A DNA stretch of 64,000 nucleotides from Streptomyces camelliae. GTDB taxonomy: Bacteria > Actinomycetota > Actinomycetes > Streptomycetales > Streptomycetaceae. The translations under genes and the position numbers were made by a program. The notes under the pieces were generated by a model, which saw nothing but the letters and a program-made list of their open reading frames with translations, was not told the origin of the DNA and did no database searches. This document shows positions 44,373 through 52,665 of this stretch, one piece after another; within the stretch, counting starts at the first letter, position 1; every line of letters begins with the position of its first letter. Location of the stretch: the NCBI RefSeq assembly GCF_027625935.1, contig NZ_CP115300.1:806001-870000 (forward strand). Direction: 5' to 3'.

Positions 44373-44399
44373 GACCGGACAGCCACCGGGTCTGTGACA
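44373..44399 (-). promoter_or_regulatory. ECF41-type promoter
   Basis: On the minus strand TGTCACA (44399-44393), 16 bp, then GGTC (44376-44373). The ECF41 consensus is TGTCACA-N16-CGTC, so this has a perfect -35 and one mismatch in the -10. It lies 50-70 bp before the NmrA-type gene. Confidence 0.65.
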
Positions 44400-44403
44400 G
44401 GGG

Positions 44404-45279
44404 TCAGGCCGACGTGAGGACGATCTCGTCGGTGACCCACCGGGCGACGCCCGCCGGGTACGGCGCCGGCAGGCCGAGGACGAGGTGCCGGAAGCCGGCG
44501 TCGAGGGCCTCGGCGATCGCGTTCCGGGTGGTGCCGGGCTCGGCGTAGGAGACGGGCAGATGGATCGAGCGGGTGAGGGAGGCGGGGTCGCGGCCGATCT
44601 CGGCGCACGTGCGGTCCAGCAGGGCGCTGCGGCGGACGGCGTCCTCGATGTCGCCGCCCGGGATGTTCCAGAGGTCGGCGTGCTCGGCGACCACGCGGAG
44701 GGTCGCGGCGGAGCGGCCGCCGATGAGGATCGGCGGATGGGGGCGCTGTACCGGCTTGGGGTTGGCGAACGCCCCGGTGAGCCGGTGGTGGGTGCCGTGG
44801 AAGTCGAAGGGTTCGGGTTCGGTCCACAGCCGGCGGATCAGAGTGCAGGCCTCGGCGAGGCTCTCGACGGCCTGGGCGGGGTCGGTGAAGGGCAGTCCGT
44901 GGGCCGGGTATTCGCGGTGGGCCTCGGGCGGGTGCGGTCGGGAGCCGACGCCGATGCCGAAGTCGAGCCGGCCTCCGGAGACGACGTCGACCGTCGTGGC
45001 GATCTTGGCCAGCATCGCGGGCGGCCGGAAGCGGTTGCTGGTCACGAGGAGGCCGAGCCGCAGCCGGCGCGTCTGTGCGGCCAGGGCGGACAGCAGCGTC
45101 CAGCCTTCGTGGACCGGGCCGTTCGGGTCGCCGCCGATCGGCATGAGATGGTCGAACAGCCACGCGTGCTCGATCTCGGGGATCGCGTCCGCCTCGCGCC
45201 AGACCCGCAGGATGTCGTCGTACGTCACCTGCATGGGGGCGGTCATGATGCCGAAGCGGGGACGGGGTGTGGGTGCCAT
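44404..45279 (-). CDS. LLM-class flavin-dependent oxidoreductase
   Basis: 291 residues, luciferase-like TIM barrel. RFGIMTAP, WLFDHLMPIGGDPNG, RLRLGLLVTSNRFRPPAMLAK, GVGSRPHPPEAHREY and PILIGGRSAATLRVVAEHADLWN are typical of the F420- or FMN-dependent monooxygenase/reductase group. The cofactor may be F420, abundant in Streptomyces. It lies just downstream of an AKR gene on the same strand (19 bp), so the two are probably cotranscribed under the divergent TetR regulator. Confidence 0.88.
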   Translation of the reverse strand: MAPTPRPRFGIMTAPMQVTYDDILRVWREADAIPEIEHAWLFDHLMPIGGDPNGPVHEGWTLLSALAAQTRRLRLGLLVTSNRFRPPAMLAKIATTVDVVSGGRLDFGIGVGSRPHPPEAHREYPAHGLPFTDPAQAVESLAEACTLIRRLWTEPEPFDFHGTHHRLTGAFANPKPVQRPHPPILIGGRSAATLRVVAEHADLWNIPGGDIEDAVRRSALLDRTCAEIGRDPASLTRSIHLPVSYAEPGTTRNAIAEALDAGFRHLVLGLPAPYPAGVARWVTDEIVLTSA

Positions 45280-45298
45280 GGAGTGTCTCTTCCGTACG

Positions 45299-46321
45299 TC
45301 AACGGCGCCGGCGCAGTGCCGGGTCGAGCAGCGCGGGCGGGGTGTCGAACTTCTCGTGCGGGGCGAGGTCGGTGCCGGGGGCCACGATCGCGTCGACGGC
45401 GTCGAGGACGTCGGCGGACAACACGGTGTCGACGGCGGCGAGTTGGGCGTGCAGATGATCGAGCGTGCGGGGTCCGACGAGCGCGCTGGTCACGGCGGGA
45501 TGCGCGGTGACGAAGCCGAGTGCGAGCTGGATCAGCGTCAGGCCGGCCTCGTCGGCGACCCTCGCCAGCTTCTCGACGGCGTCGAGCCGGGCCCGGTTGG
45601 CGGGGAGGGCGGTGTCGAAGCGCTGCGGCATGAACGCGGAGCGGTGAGTGGTGATGTCCCGGCCCGCGCGGACGGCACCCGACAGCCAGCCCGAGGCCAG
45701 CGGACTCCACACCAGCACCCCGAGCCCGTACTCCTCGGCGACCGGCAGCACATGGGCCTCGATGCCGCGCTGGAGCAGGGAGTAGCTGGGCTGTTCGGTG
45801 ACGTAACGGCTCAAGTGGTGTTCGCGGGCTGCCCATTGAGCCTGCACGATGCGGTACGCCGGGAAGGTCGAGGAGCCGAAGTAGCGGATCTTTCCCGCGC
45901 GTTGCAGATCGGTCAGCGCCGACAGGGTCTCCTCGTCTCCGGTGTCCGGGTCCCAGCGGTGGATCTGGTAGAGGTCGACGTGGTCGACGCCGAGCCGGCG
46001 CAGGCTGTCGTCCAGTGCGGTGACCAGCCAGCGGCGCGAACTGCCCCGATGGTTGCGCTCGTCGCCCATCGGCATGGTCGCCTTCGTGGCCAGCACGATG
46101 TCGTCGCGGCGGCCGGCGATGGCCTTGCCGACCATCTCCTCCGACTCGCCGGCGCCGTACATGTCGGCGGTGTCGATGACGTTGATCCCGGCCGCGAGGG
46201 CGGCATCGACCAGGGCGGTGGCCTCGTCCTGGGTGGTGCGCCCGATCGCGCCGAAGTTCATCGCGCCGAGCGCGAGCGCGCTGACCTGTACGCCGGTGCG
46301 GCCCAGGGTGCGGTACTGCAT
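45299..46321 (-). CDS. Aldo/keto reductase
   Basis: 340 residues. Catalytic tetrad: Asp and Tyr in NVIDTADMYGAGESE, Lys in VLATKATMPM and His in YQIHRWDPDTG. The C-terminal GPRTLDHLHAQLAAVD binds the NADPH phosphate. GAGGAGGA precedes the ATG. It is divergent from a TetR gene, with nested palindromic operators between. The downstream LLM-type oxidoreductase suggests a small detoxification or specialised-metabolite operon. Confidence 0.88.
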   Translation of the reverse strand: MQYRTLGRTGVQVSALALGAMNFGAIGRTTQDEATALVDAALAAGINVIDTADMYGAGESEEMVGKAIAGRRDDIVLATKATMPMGDERNHRGSSRRWLVTALDDSLRRLGVDHVDLYQIHRWDPDTGDEETLSALTDLQRAGKIRYFGSSTFPAYRIVQAQWAAREHHLSRYVTEQPSYSLLQRGIEAHVLPVAEEYGLGVLVWSPLASGWLSGAVRAGRDITTHRSAFMPQRFDTALPANRARLDAVEKLARVADEAGLTLIQLALGFVTAHPAVTSALVGPRTLDHLHAQLAAVDTVLSADVLDAVDAIVAPGTDLAPHEKFDTPPALLDPALRRRR

Positions 46322-46351
46322 GACCGTCCTCCTCAGTACGATGGAGCAAAC

Positions 46352-46391
46352 GGAACCGTGTTCCGGAAATGACGATACGGAACACGGTTCC
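46352..46391. promoter_or_regulatory. Paired palindromic operators between AKR and TetR genes
   Basis: GGAACCGTGTTCC (46352-46364) and its exact reverse complement GGAACACGGTTCC (46379-46391), 14 bp apart. Each copy is itself nearly palindromic (GGAAC-N3-GTTCC). This fits cooperative binding of two TetR dimers controlling both divergent genes. Confidence 0.75.
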
Positions 46392-46427
46392 ACTTAGCAA
46401 GGCGCACTGAGGCAAGGGAGTGGCACG

Positions 46428-47015
46428 GTGAACGACGGCGACAAGGGCGCGTCCCAGCGCAGGGACGCCCGGCGCAACAAGGAGACGTTGCTCGACGCGG
46501 CGGCGGAGGTGTTCGTGGCCTCGGGCGTGGAGGCGCCGGTGCGTGACATCGCGGCCAGGGCAGGCGTCGGGCTGGGGACGATCTACCGCCACTTCCCGAC
46601 GCGCGCGGATCTCATCATCGCCGTCTACCGGCACCAGGTGGAGAGCCTCGCCGCGGCCGGCCCGGACCTGCTGGCGAGCGCTGCGAGCCCGCACGCCGCG
46701 CTCGCCCGCTGGATCGACCTCTTCGTGGACTTCCTGGTCACCAAGCACGGCCTCGCCGCCGTACTGCAGTCGGACAACGCGGGCTTCGAGGCGTTGCACA
46801 CCTACTTCCTCGACCGGCTCGTCCCCGTCTGCACCCGGCTGCTGGAAGCGGCTGCCGAGGCGGGCGAGATCCGCCCCGGCCTGCAGGGTTACGAGCTGAT
46901 GCGCGGCGTCGGCAACCTCTGCATCGGCGCGGAGAGCGACACCCGCTACGACGCCCGCCGCCTCGTCGCGCTCCTCGTCGCGGGCCTGCGCGGCGACGCC
47001 GTACCTCAGGCGTAG
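46428..47015 (+). CDS. TetR-family regulator
   Basis: 195 residues from GTG with AAGGGAG upstream. The HTH (EAPVRDIAARAGVGLGTIYRHFPTRADLI, 35-63) and a long C-terminal effector domain are typical. Divergent from the AKR-LLM operon. It overlaps the convergent MaoC gene by 10 bp. Confidence 0.88.
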   Translation: MNDGDKGASQRRDARRNKETLLDAAAEVFVASGVEAPVRDIAARAGVGLGTIYRHFPTRADLIIAVYRHQVESLAAAGPDLLASAASPHAALARWIDLFVDFLVTKHGLAAVLQSDNAGFEALHTYFLDRLVPVCTRLLEAAAEAGEIRPGLQGYELMRGVGNLCIGAESDTRYDARRLVALLVAGLRGDAVPQA

Positions 47016-47464
47016 TGCCGGTACACGGCCTGCGCCACGCACACCGGCTTGGCGTTCCCCTCGGCCTCGACGGTGAAGTTCAGCAGCATCTGGACGCCGT
47101 TGCCCTTGATCTCCTCCACGGAGTCGACCACACCGTGCAGCCGGATCTTCGCGCCGACCGGCACGGGGCTGGGGAAACGGACCTTCTCCAGGCCGTAGTT
47201 GACGCTCATCGAGATGCCGCCGATGTGCAGCAGGTCGCCGAAGAGCGGGATGATCAGGGAGAGGGTGAGATAGCCGTGGGCGATGGGGCCGCCGAAGGGT
47301 CCCTCCTTGGCCCGCTGCGGATCGGTGTGGATCCACTGGTGGTCGTCGGTGGCGTCGGCGAAGGTGTTGACGCGCTCCTGGGTGATCTCCAGCCAGTCGG
47401 TGCGGCCGAGGTCGCGGCCGGTGAGGGCGAGCAGCTCTTCGAGGCCGTTGGCTTCGGTGGACAT
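47006..47464 (-). CDS. MaoC-like enoyl-CoA hydratase
   Basis: 152 residues, single hot-dog domain. The hydratase motif with catalytic Asp and His is in FADATDDHQWIHTDPQRA, followed by GPIAHGYLTLSLIIPLF. It would hydrate an enoyl-CoA, here likely an aryl-propenoyl-CoA made by the adjacent ligase. Last gene of a four-gene cluster of ligase, amidohydrolase and SDR on the minus strand, controlled by a MarR protein. In Rhodococcus jostii a hydratase of the cou set has the same role in hydroxycinnamate breakdown. Confidence 0.85.
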   Translation of the reverse strand: MSTEANGLEELLALTGRDLGRTDWLEITQERVNTFADATDDHQWIHTDPQRAKEGPFGGPIAHGYLTLSLIIPLFGDLLHIGGISMSVNYGLEKVRFPSPVPVGAKIRLHGVVDSVEEIKGNGVQMLLNFTVEAEGNAKPVCVAQAVYRHYA

Positions 47465-47492
47465 GGGGGTTTCCGCCTTTCGGGGCTCTGGG

Positions 47493-49016
47493 CTAGGGGT
47501 GGGCGTAGGACGCGCGTACGGCGGCTTTGACGATCTTTCCCGAGGCCGTACGGGGCAGGCTGTCGGCGAAGGTCACCGTCTGGGGGATCTTGTACTTGGC
47601 CAGCAGGGTCCGGGCGTGCGCGAGGATCTCCTCGGCGTCGGCGCGGGCCCCGGGCTCCAGGACGAGGACCGCGTGGCCGACCTCGCCCCAGACCTCGTGC
47701 GGCACGCCGATGACGGCGCACTCGCGGACGGCCGGGTGGGTCAGCAGGGCGGCCTCGACCTCGGCCGGGTACACGTTCTCGCCGCCCGAGACGAACATGT
47801 CCTTGACCCGGTCGACGATGTAGGCGTAGCCGTCCTCGTCGGTCCGCGCGACATCACCGGTGCGCAGCCAGCCGTCGTCGGTGACGGCGGCCCTGGTGTC
47901 GTCGGGGCGGTGCCAGTAGCCGGTCATGACATTGGGCCCGCTGACCAGGATCTCGCCCCGTTCTCCGGGGCCCGCGTCCCGTCCGTCGGGGAGCACCACG
48001 CGCGTGTCGGTGAAGAAGTGCGGCACGCCCGCGGAGCCCGCCTTCGCCGAGGTCTGTTCCCGGTCCAGGAAGAGGATGCCGGGGGACGCCTCGGTCATCC
48101 CGTAGCCCTGGCTGAAGGCCAGCCCGCGCGCGAGGTAGGTGTCGATGGTGCGGGCGGGCACCGGCGCGCCGCCGCAGGTGAGGGTGCGCAGGCTGGACAG
48201 GTCGGCCGTCGGCCACCGGGGGCGGGCGGACAGGGCGTCGTACATGGTGGGCACCCCGAACATGTACGTCACACGCCGGCGCTCGATGACGTCCAGCACG
48301 CGCTCGGCGTCGAAGGCGCCGAGCAGGACCACGCGGCCGCCCTTGAGGAGGGTGGGCAGACAGGTCATGTTGAGCGCGGCGGTGTGGAACAGCGGGGCGA
48401 CGACCAGGGTGACCTCGTCACCGGCGAAGTCGCTGTCGATGAGGACGTTGACGCTGTTCCAGGTGATGTTGGCGTGGGTCAGGACGGCACCCTTGGGGCG
48501 GCCGGTGGTGCCGGAGGTGTACATGATCATGCAGGGGTCGTCCGGGGCGACGGCTTCGTCCAGCGGGTCACTCACAGCGCCGGCGAGCAGGTCGTCGTAC
48601 CCGGCGGCACCGGGCCCGGCCGGGCCGAGGGTGATGCGGTGGCGCACCCCGGTGCCCGACGCCGCCGCCGTGGCCGTCTCGGTGTGCTCGGCGCTGTGCA
48701 CCAGCACCGTGCTTCCGGAGTCGTTGAGGTTGTACGCCAACTCGACTGCCGCGAGGCGGGAGTTGAGGGGGACGAAGACCGCGCCGAGCGTGCCGGCCGC
48801 AAACAGCGTCTCCAGGAAGGCGGGGTGGTTGGGGCCCAGGTAGGCGATGCGGTCGCCGCGTGCGACGCCGAGGGCGCGCAGCGCGTGGGCCAGGCGCAGG
48901 ACCCGCTGGTACAGCGCCCGGTAGGTGATCTCGTCGTCCTCGTGGACGATCGCGATCCGGTCCGGGGTCTTGCGGGCCCGGCGGGCGGGCCAGGAGCCGA
49001 TGCCTTGGTTCAACAC
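47493..49016 (-). CDS. Acyl-CoA synthetase (AMP-forming)
   Basis: 507 residues. The adenylation motifs are MYTSGTTGRPKGAVL (about 178-192), YGMTEASP, and GWLRTGDVARTDEDGYAYIVDR, with the C-terminal lysine in PRTASGKIVK. GTG start with GGGAGAC upstream. It forms acyl-CoA from a carboxylic acid and ATP; by context an aryl-propenoic acid such as p-coumarate or ferulate, though simpler fatty acids cannot be excluded. It lies 10 bp after the amidohydrolase. Confidence 0.85.
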   Translation of the reverse strand: MLNQGIGSWPARRARKTPDRIAIVHEDDEITYRALYQRVLRLAHALRALGVARGDRIAYLGPNHPAFLETLFAAGTLGAVFVPLNSRLAAVELAYNLNDSGSTVLVHSAEHTETATAAASGTGVRHRITLGPAGPGAAGYDDLLAGAVSDPLDEAVAPDDPCMIMYTSGTTGRPKGAVLTHANITWNSVNVLIDSDFAGDEVTLVVAPLFHTAALNMTCLPTLLKGGRVVLLGAFDAERVLDVIERRRVTYMFGVPTMYDALSARPRWPTADLSSLRTLTCGGAPVPARTIDTYLARGLAFSQGYGMTEASPGILFLDREQTSAKAGSAGVPHFFTDTRVVLPDGRDAGPGERGEILVSGPNVMTGYWHRPDDTRAAVTDDGWLRTGDVARTDEDGYAYIVDRVKDMFVSGGENVYPAEVEAALLTHPAVRECAVIGVPHEVWGEVGHAVLVLEPGARADAEEILAHARTLLAKYKIPQTVTFADSLPRTASGKIVKAAVRASYAHP

Positions 49017-49026
49017 GGCGTCTCCC

Positions 49027-49914
49027 TCAGTCCTTGAGCAGGCCGAGCAGCCGGGCTGCGTTGTCCTTGAGGATCCTGGGCCGGACCTCGGGTTTGATGT
49101 CGAGGGCGGCGAAGTCGGCGAGCCAGCGGTCGGGCGTGATGACCGGGTAGTCGGAGCCGAAGAGCACCTTGTCCTTCAGCAGGGTGTTGGCGTAGCGCAC
49201 CAGCTGCGGCGGGAAGTACTTCGGCGACCAGCCCGACAGGTCGATGTACACGTGCGGCTTGTGCGTGGCGACGGCCAGCGCCTCGTCCTGCCAGGGGAAC
49301 GACGGGTGCGCGAGGATGATCCGCAGTTCGGGGAAGTCCACGGCCACGTCGTCGATCAGCATCGGGTTGGAGTACTTCAGCCGGATGCCGCCGCCACCGG
49401 GGACACCGGCGCCGATACCGGTCTGGCCGGTGTGGAACAGGGCCGGTACGCCGAGTTCCTCGATGGCCTCGTACAACGGGTAGGCCATCCGGTCGTCGGG
49501 CGAGAAGCCCTGGAGGCTGGGGTGGAACTTGAAGCCCCGCACCCCGTACTCGGTCACCAGCCGCCGGGCCTCCCGTACGCCCGCCCGGCCCTTGTGCGGG
49601 TCGACGCTCGCGAACGGGATGAGGACGTCGGCGTGGGCCGCGCAGCTCTCGGCGACCTCCTCGTTGGGGATGCGGGGGTGACCGGTGGCGTGCTCGGCGT
49701 CGACCGTGAACACCACGGCGGCCATGCGGCGTTCACGGTAGTGGGCGGCCATCTCCTCGATGGTGGGCTGCCGGTGGCCGTGCGCCTTGAAGTACTCGGC
49801 GGAGGCGCCGAGGAGTTCGGGGCTCAGCGACGCGTGGCCGTCCTTCGACACCTCGGCGTGGGTGTGGACGTCGATGGCGGTCAGCGCGCTGACATCGATC
49901 GCCAGGTCGGCCAT
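49027..49914 (-). CDS. Amidohydrolase-family metal-dependent hydrolase (CouO-like)
   Basis: 295 residues. DVHTHAE at the N-terminus and HPSFPWQD and FGSDYPVITPDRW at the C-terminus carry the metal ligands of the amidohydrolase-2 fold; VDPHKGRAGVREARRL and GVRGFKFHPSLQGFSPDD fit the ACMSD/4-hydroxyphenyl-beta-ketoacyl-CoA hydrolase subgroup. With a CoA ligase, MaoC hydratase and SDR beside it, it may cleave an aryl-beta-ketoacyl-CoA to acetyl-CoA and an aromatic acid. One base separates it from the SDR stop. Confidence 0.75.
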   Translation of the reverse strand: MADLAIDVSALTAIDVHTHAEVSKDGHASLSPELLGASAEYFKAHGHRQPTIEEMAAHYRERRMAAVVFTVDAEHATGHPRIPNEEVAESCAAHADVLIPFASVDPHKGRAGVREARRLVTEYGVRGFKFHPSLQGFSPDDRMAYPLYEAIEELGVPALFHTGQTGIGAGVPGGGGIRLKYSNPMLIDDVAVDFPELRIILAHPSFPWQDEALAVATHKPHVYIDLSGWSPKYFPPQLVRYANTLLKDKVLFGSDYPVITPDRWLADFAALDIKPEVRPRILKDNAARLLGLLKD

Positions 49915-49915
49915 G

Positions 49916-50827
49916 TCATGCCTCCGGTACCTGGGGAGCGGGGATGCCGTAGGTCTCGGGCTCGGCGCCCACGCCGTCGTGCCAGTGCTCGGCGATGGCG
50001 TCGGCGCTCCAGCCGCCGGCGGCGAAGGCGACGGCCTTCTCCCTGGGGTGCGCCCACAGGGCCAACCGGTCGCCGCCGATGCCGATGGCCTGCCCGGTGA
50101 TGTCCTTGGCGGCGTCCGACGCGAGGAAGGTGATCAGTCCCGCGACGTCTTCCACGGTACCGAGCCCCTCGTCCCGGCGCAGCCAGTCCGGCAGGGGGGC
50201 GCCGGTGCGTTCGGACTCCTCGATGAGCGGCGCGAAGACCGGGATGGTCTTGGTCATCTCGGTGGCCGCGACCGGCACGACGGCGTTGACGGTGATGCCG
50301 GACCTGGCCAGCTCCAGGGCCCAGGTGCGGGCCATCGCCACGATGCCGGCCTTGGCGGCGGCGTAGTTGGTCTGGCCGAAGTTGCCGCGCTGGCCGGCCG
50401 GGGAGGAGATCAGCACGATACGGCCGCCGGTGCCCTGCTCGCGCATCCGGACGGCCGCGGCGCGGGCGCAGGTGAAGGTGCCGCGCAGATGCACCTTGAC
50501 GACGGCGTCGAAGTCGTCGTCCGTCATCTTCCACAGCACGCGGTCGCGGAGGATGCCCGCGTTGGTGACCAGGATGTCGAGCCGCCCGAACTCCCGCACG
50601 GCGGTCTCGACGAGCCGCTCGGCCGCCTCGCTGTCCCCCACCGCGGCGACGGCGCCGGCCGCGCTGCCGCCCGCGGCGGTGATGCCGTCGACGGCGGCAT
50701 CCACCGCGCCGGGATCGACGTCGTTGACGACGACCGCAGCTCCGGCCGCGGCGAGCGCCTGGGCGTAGGCCAGACCGAGTCCGCGACCGCTGCCGGTGAC
50801 GACGGCGACCTTTCCGTGCAGATCCAT
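49916..50827 (-). CDS. SDR-family hydroxyacyl-CoA dehydrogenase
   Basis: 303 residues. TGSGRGLGLAYA binds NAD(P); NAGI near 92 and SSPAGQRGNFGQTNYAAAKAG hold the catalytic Ser, Tyr and Lys. DVDPG after the second strand points to NAD. A long C-terminal extension (about 260-303) matches the multifunctional-protein-like 3-hydroxyacyl-CoA dehydrogenase subgroup. It would oxidise the 3-hydroxyacyl-CoA made by the MaoC hydratase. First gene after the paired MarR operators. Confidence 0.82.
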   Translation of the reverse strand: MDLHGKVAVVTGSGRGLGLAYAQALAAAGAAVVVNDVDPGAVDAAVDGITAAGGSAAGAVAAVGDSEAAERLVETAVREFGRLDILVTNAGILRDRVLWKMTDDDFDAVVKVHLRGTFTCARAAAVRMREQGTGGRIVLISSPAGQRGNFGQTNYAAAKAGIVAMARTWALELARSGITVNAVVPVAATEMTKTIPVFAPLIEESERTGAPLPDWLRRDEGLGTVEDVAGLITFLASDAAKDITGQAIGIGGDRLALWAHPREKAVAFAAGGWSADAIAEHWHDGVGAEPETYGIPAPQVPEA

Positions 50828-50861
50828 GAGTGCGCCTCTTCCTGGGTCCGGAACGACAGAT

Positions 50862-50913
50862 CGACAGGATTCCTGTCGGTTGCGTCAGCTTCTCTTCCGA
50901 CAGGAATCCTGTC
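50862..50913. promoter_or_regulatory. Two MarR-type operators between SDR and MarR genes
   Basis: CGACAGGA-T-TCCTGTCG (50862-50878) and GACAGGA-A-TCCTGTC (50899-50913) share the same core, 36 bp centre to centre. They cover the divergent promoters of the catabolic operon and the MarR gene, as expected for a repressor relieved by a CoA-thioester. Confidence 0.8.
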
Positions 50914-50965
50914 AATGGCTTAGGCTGACCGCGGCGGACCGGATCGACATCGGGGAAGGCACGGC

Positions 50966-51421
50966 ATGACGCGACCGACGGAATCCACAGCGATACAAGG
51001 TACGGAGACGGGGCCTTCCCTGCTCTATCTGCTCAAGCGCACCGAACTCGTCGTCCGCGCCCGTCTGGAGGAACTGGTCAAGCCGGCCGGCATCACCGCC
51101 CTGCAGTACACCGCCCTCACGGTGCTTGAGCGGCACGACGGCATCTCCGCCGCCCAGCTGGCCAGGGACTCCTTCGTCACGGCACAGTCCACGGCCGACA
51201 TGGTCCGCGCCCTGGAGGCCCGCGGCCTGATCCGCCGCGAGCCGAACCCCGGCAACCGCCGGGAGAAGGTCATCCTCCTCACCGCCACCGGCCGCCGCCT
51301 GCTCGCGGACTACGCCGAACCGGCCCGCCGGCTCGAACAGCGCATGGTCCAGGACCTGACCCCGCAGGAGGTCACCCACTTCCGCAACGCCCTCAAGAGC
51401 GCGCACCGCACGCTGTCCTGA
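50966..51421 (+). CDS. MarR-family regulator (CouR-like by context)
   Basis: 151 residues. The winged HTH spans about 50-100 (ITALQYTALTVLERHDGISAAQLARDSFVTAQSTADMVRALEARGLI). Divergent from the SDR-amidohydrolase-ligase-MaoC cluster with two shared operators. In Rhodococcus the CouR MarR protein represses hydroxycinnamate genes and is released by p-hydroxycinnamoyl-CoA; the gene set here suggests the same logic. The ligand has to be inferred. Confidence 0.88.
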   Translation: MTRPTESTAIQGTETGPSLLYLLKRTELVVRARLEELVKPAGITALQYTALTVLERHDGISAAQLARDSFVTAQSTADMVRALEARGLIRREPNPGNRREKVILLTATGRRLLADYAEPARRLEQRMVQDLTPQEVTHFRNALKSAHRTLS

Positions 51422-51578
51422 GCCCGGCCACGCCGCGTACACCCGGTTGTCCGACGGAAGTTGACACCCCGTCGGCGGCCGGACGCACACGCCGTCCGGA
51501 TCCGGCCGGGGACACTGTGACTCCTGCTGCCGCGGGCTTATGGTGAGCCGTCACTTGCGGCCGCCCTGAGGGGAACCG

Positions 51579-52568
51579 ATGTTGCTGGGGACCAGAATCG
51601 TCCGATACGCCGCCGGCTGTGCGGCAGCCCTTCTGTTCAGTGCCGGACTCACCACGACGGCATCCGCCGACAGCACCACGGCCGACCCGAACCCGGTCGC
51701 CGAACAGCTCAACGCCTACTGGACGCCGGCCCGGATGAGCGCCGCCCTGCCCGCCGACGTGCTCAAGGGCACGGAGAGCGGTACGACCGCGCCCGCCGTG
51801 TCACCCGCGGTGGACGGGCCAGGGCCCGGCGAGTACATCCCGCCCAGCTGGAGCTTCGACGGCATCCCGCAGGCCGGCACCTTCTTCTGGACCGATGCCA
51901 CCGGGACCGGCCGCACCTGCAGCGGCTCGGTCGTCCGCAGCCCAGGCCACGACCTCGTGCTCAGCGCCGGGCACTGCCTGAAGGGGTACGCCGGCACCTC
52001 TCCCAAGCGGCATCTGGCCTTCGTCCCGCAGTACCACGACGCGCTCAAGCCGTTCGGGATCTTCCCGGTGCGGACCAACGGCGTCTACGTCCCGCAGGAG
52101 TACTACGACCTGGGCGAGCACGCCGGAGCCGAGTACGACTTCGCCTTCGCGGTCACCGAGCCCAACGAGGACGGCACCCCGATCCAGGACGCGGTCGGCG
52201 GAGTACAGCTGCTGACCGGGACCGGTTACTACCACGCCCCGGTGCGGATGATCGGCTACCCGGCAGGCAAGGAGAAGCCGATCGAGTGCTGGAGCTGGAC
52301 CACCCGGTGGGACAGCGACGACCCGGCCGAGCCGGGCACGTTCCCGCGCATCGCCTGCGACGCCTTCGTGGGCGGCACCAGCGGCGGTCCCATGCTGGTC
52401 CCCTGGCCCGGCGGGTGGGCCGTCATCGGAGTCATCGGCGGCTATCACACGGGCGGCAACACCCCCCAGGTCTCCTACAGCGCCTCCTTCGGCACCGCCA
52501 CCCAGGCCCTGTACCGCGCCGCGGTCAGCGGCGCCGCACCCGCGGGCCCGCACCTCACGGCCGGCTGA
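51579..52568 (+). CDS. Secreted trypsin-like serine peptidase
   Basis: 329 residues. Signal peptide 1-30 (cleaved after ASA). Catalytic triad: H132 in LSAGHCL, D187 in AEYDFAF and S268 in GGTSGGPML. Residues 31-90 form a propeptide-like segment. CSGSVV and ECWSW...RIACDAF provide paired cysteines. It resembles V8/glutamyl-type and other chymotrypsin-fold peptidases of Streptomyces. Monocistronic. Confidence 0.88.
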   Translation: MLLGTRIVRYAAGCAAALLFSAGLTTTASADSTTADPNPVAEQLNAYWTPARMSAALPADVLKGTESGTTAPAVSPAVDGPGPGEYIPPSWSFDGIPQAGTFFWTDATGTGRTCSGSVVRSPGHDLVLSAGHCLKGYAGTSPKRHLAFVPQYHDALKPFGIFPVRTNGVYVPQEYYDLGEHAGAEYDFAFAVTEPNEDGTPIQDAVGGVQLLTGTGYYHAPVRMIGYPAGKEKPIECWSWTTRWDSDDPAEPGTFPRIACDAFVGGTSGGPMLVPWPGGWAVIGVIGGYHTGGNTPQVSYSASFGTATQALYRAAVSGAAPAGPHLTAG

Positions 52569-52631
52569 CCGGCCTCCCGGAACCGATGCCTCGGCGTTAC
52601 CGCCATGAACCCGTCAGCGTGGCACGATAGT

Positions 52632-52644
52632 GGTGAACTTCACC
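52632..52644. promoter_or_regulatory. Short palindrome before the APC permease gene
   Basis: GGTGAA-C-TTCACC lies 22 bp before the permease ATG, upstream of its Shine-Dalgarno. It could be an operator; no regulator is adjacent. Confidence 0.3.
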
Positions 52645-52665
52645 CTATCTGAGGGGGTGTGCGCC

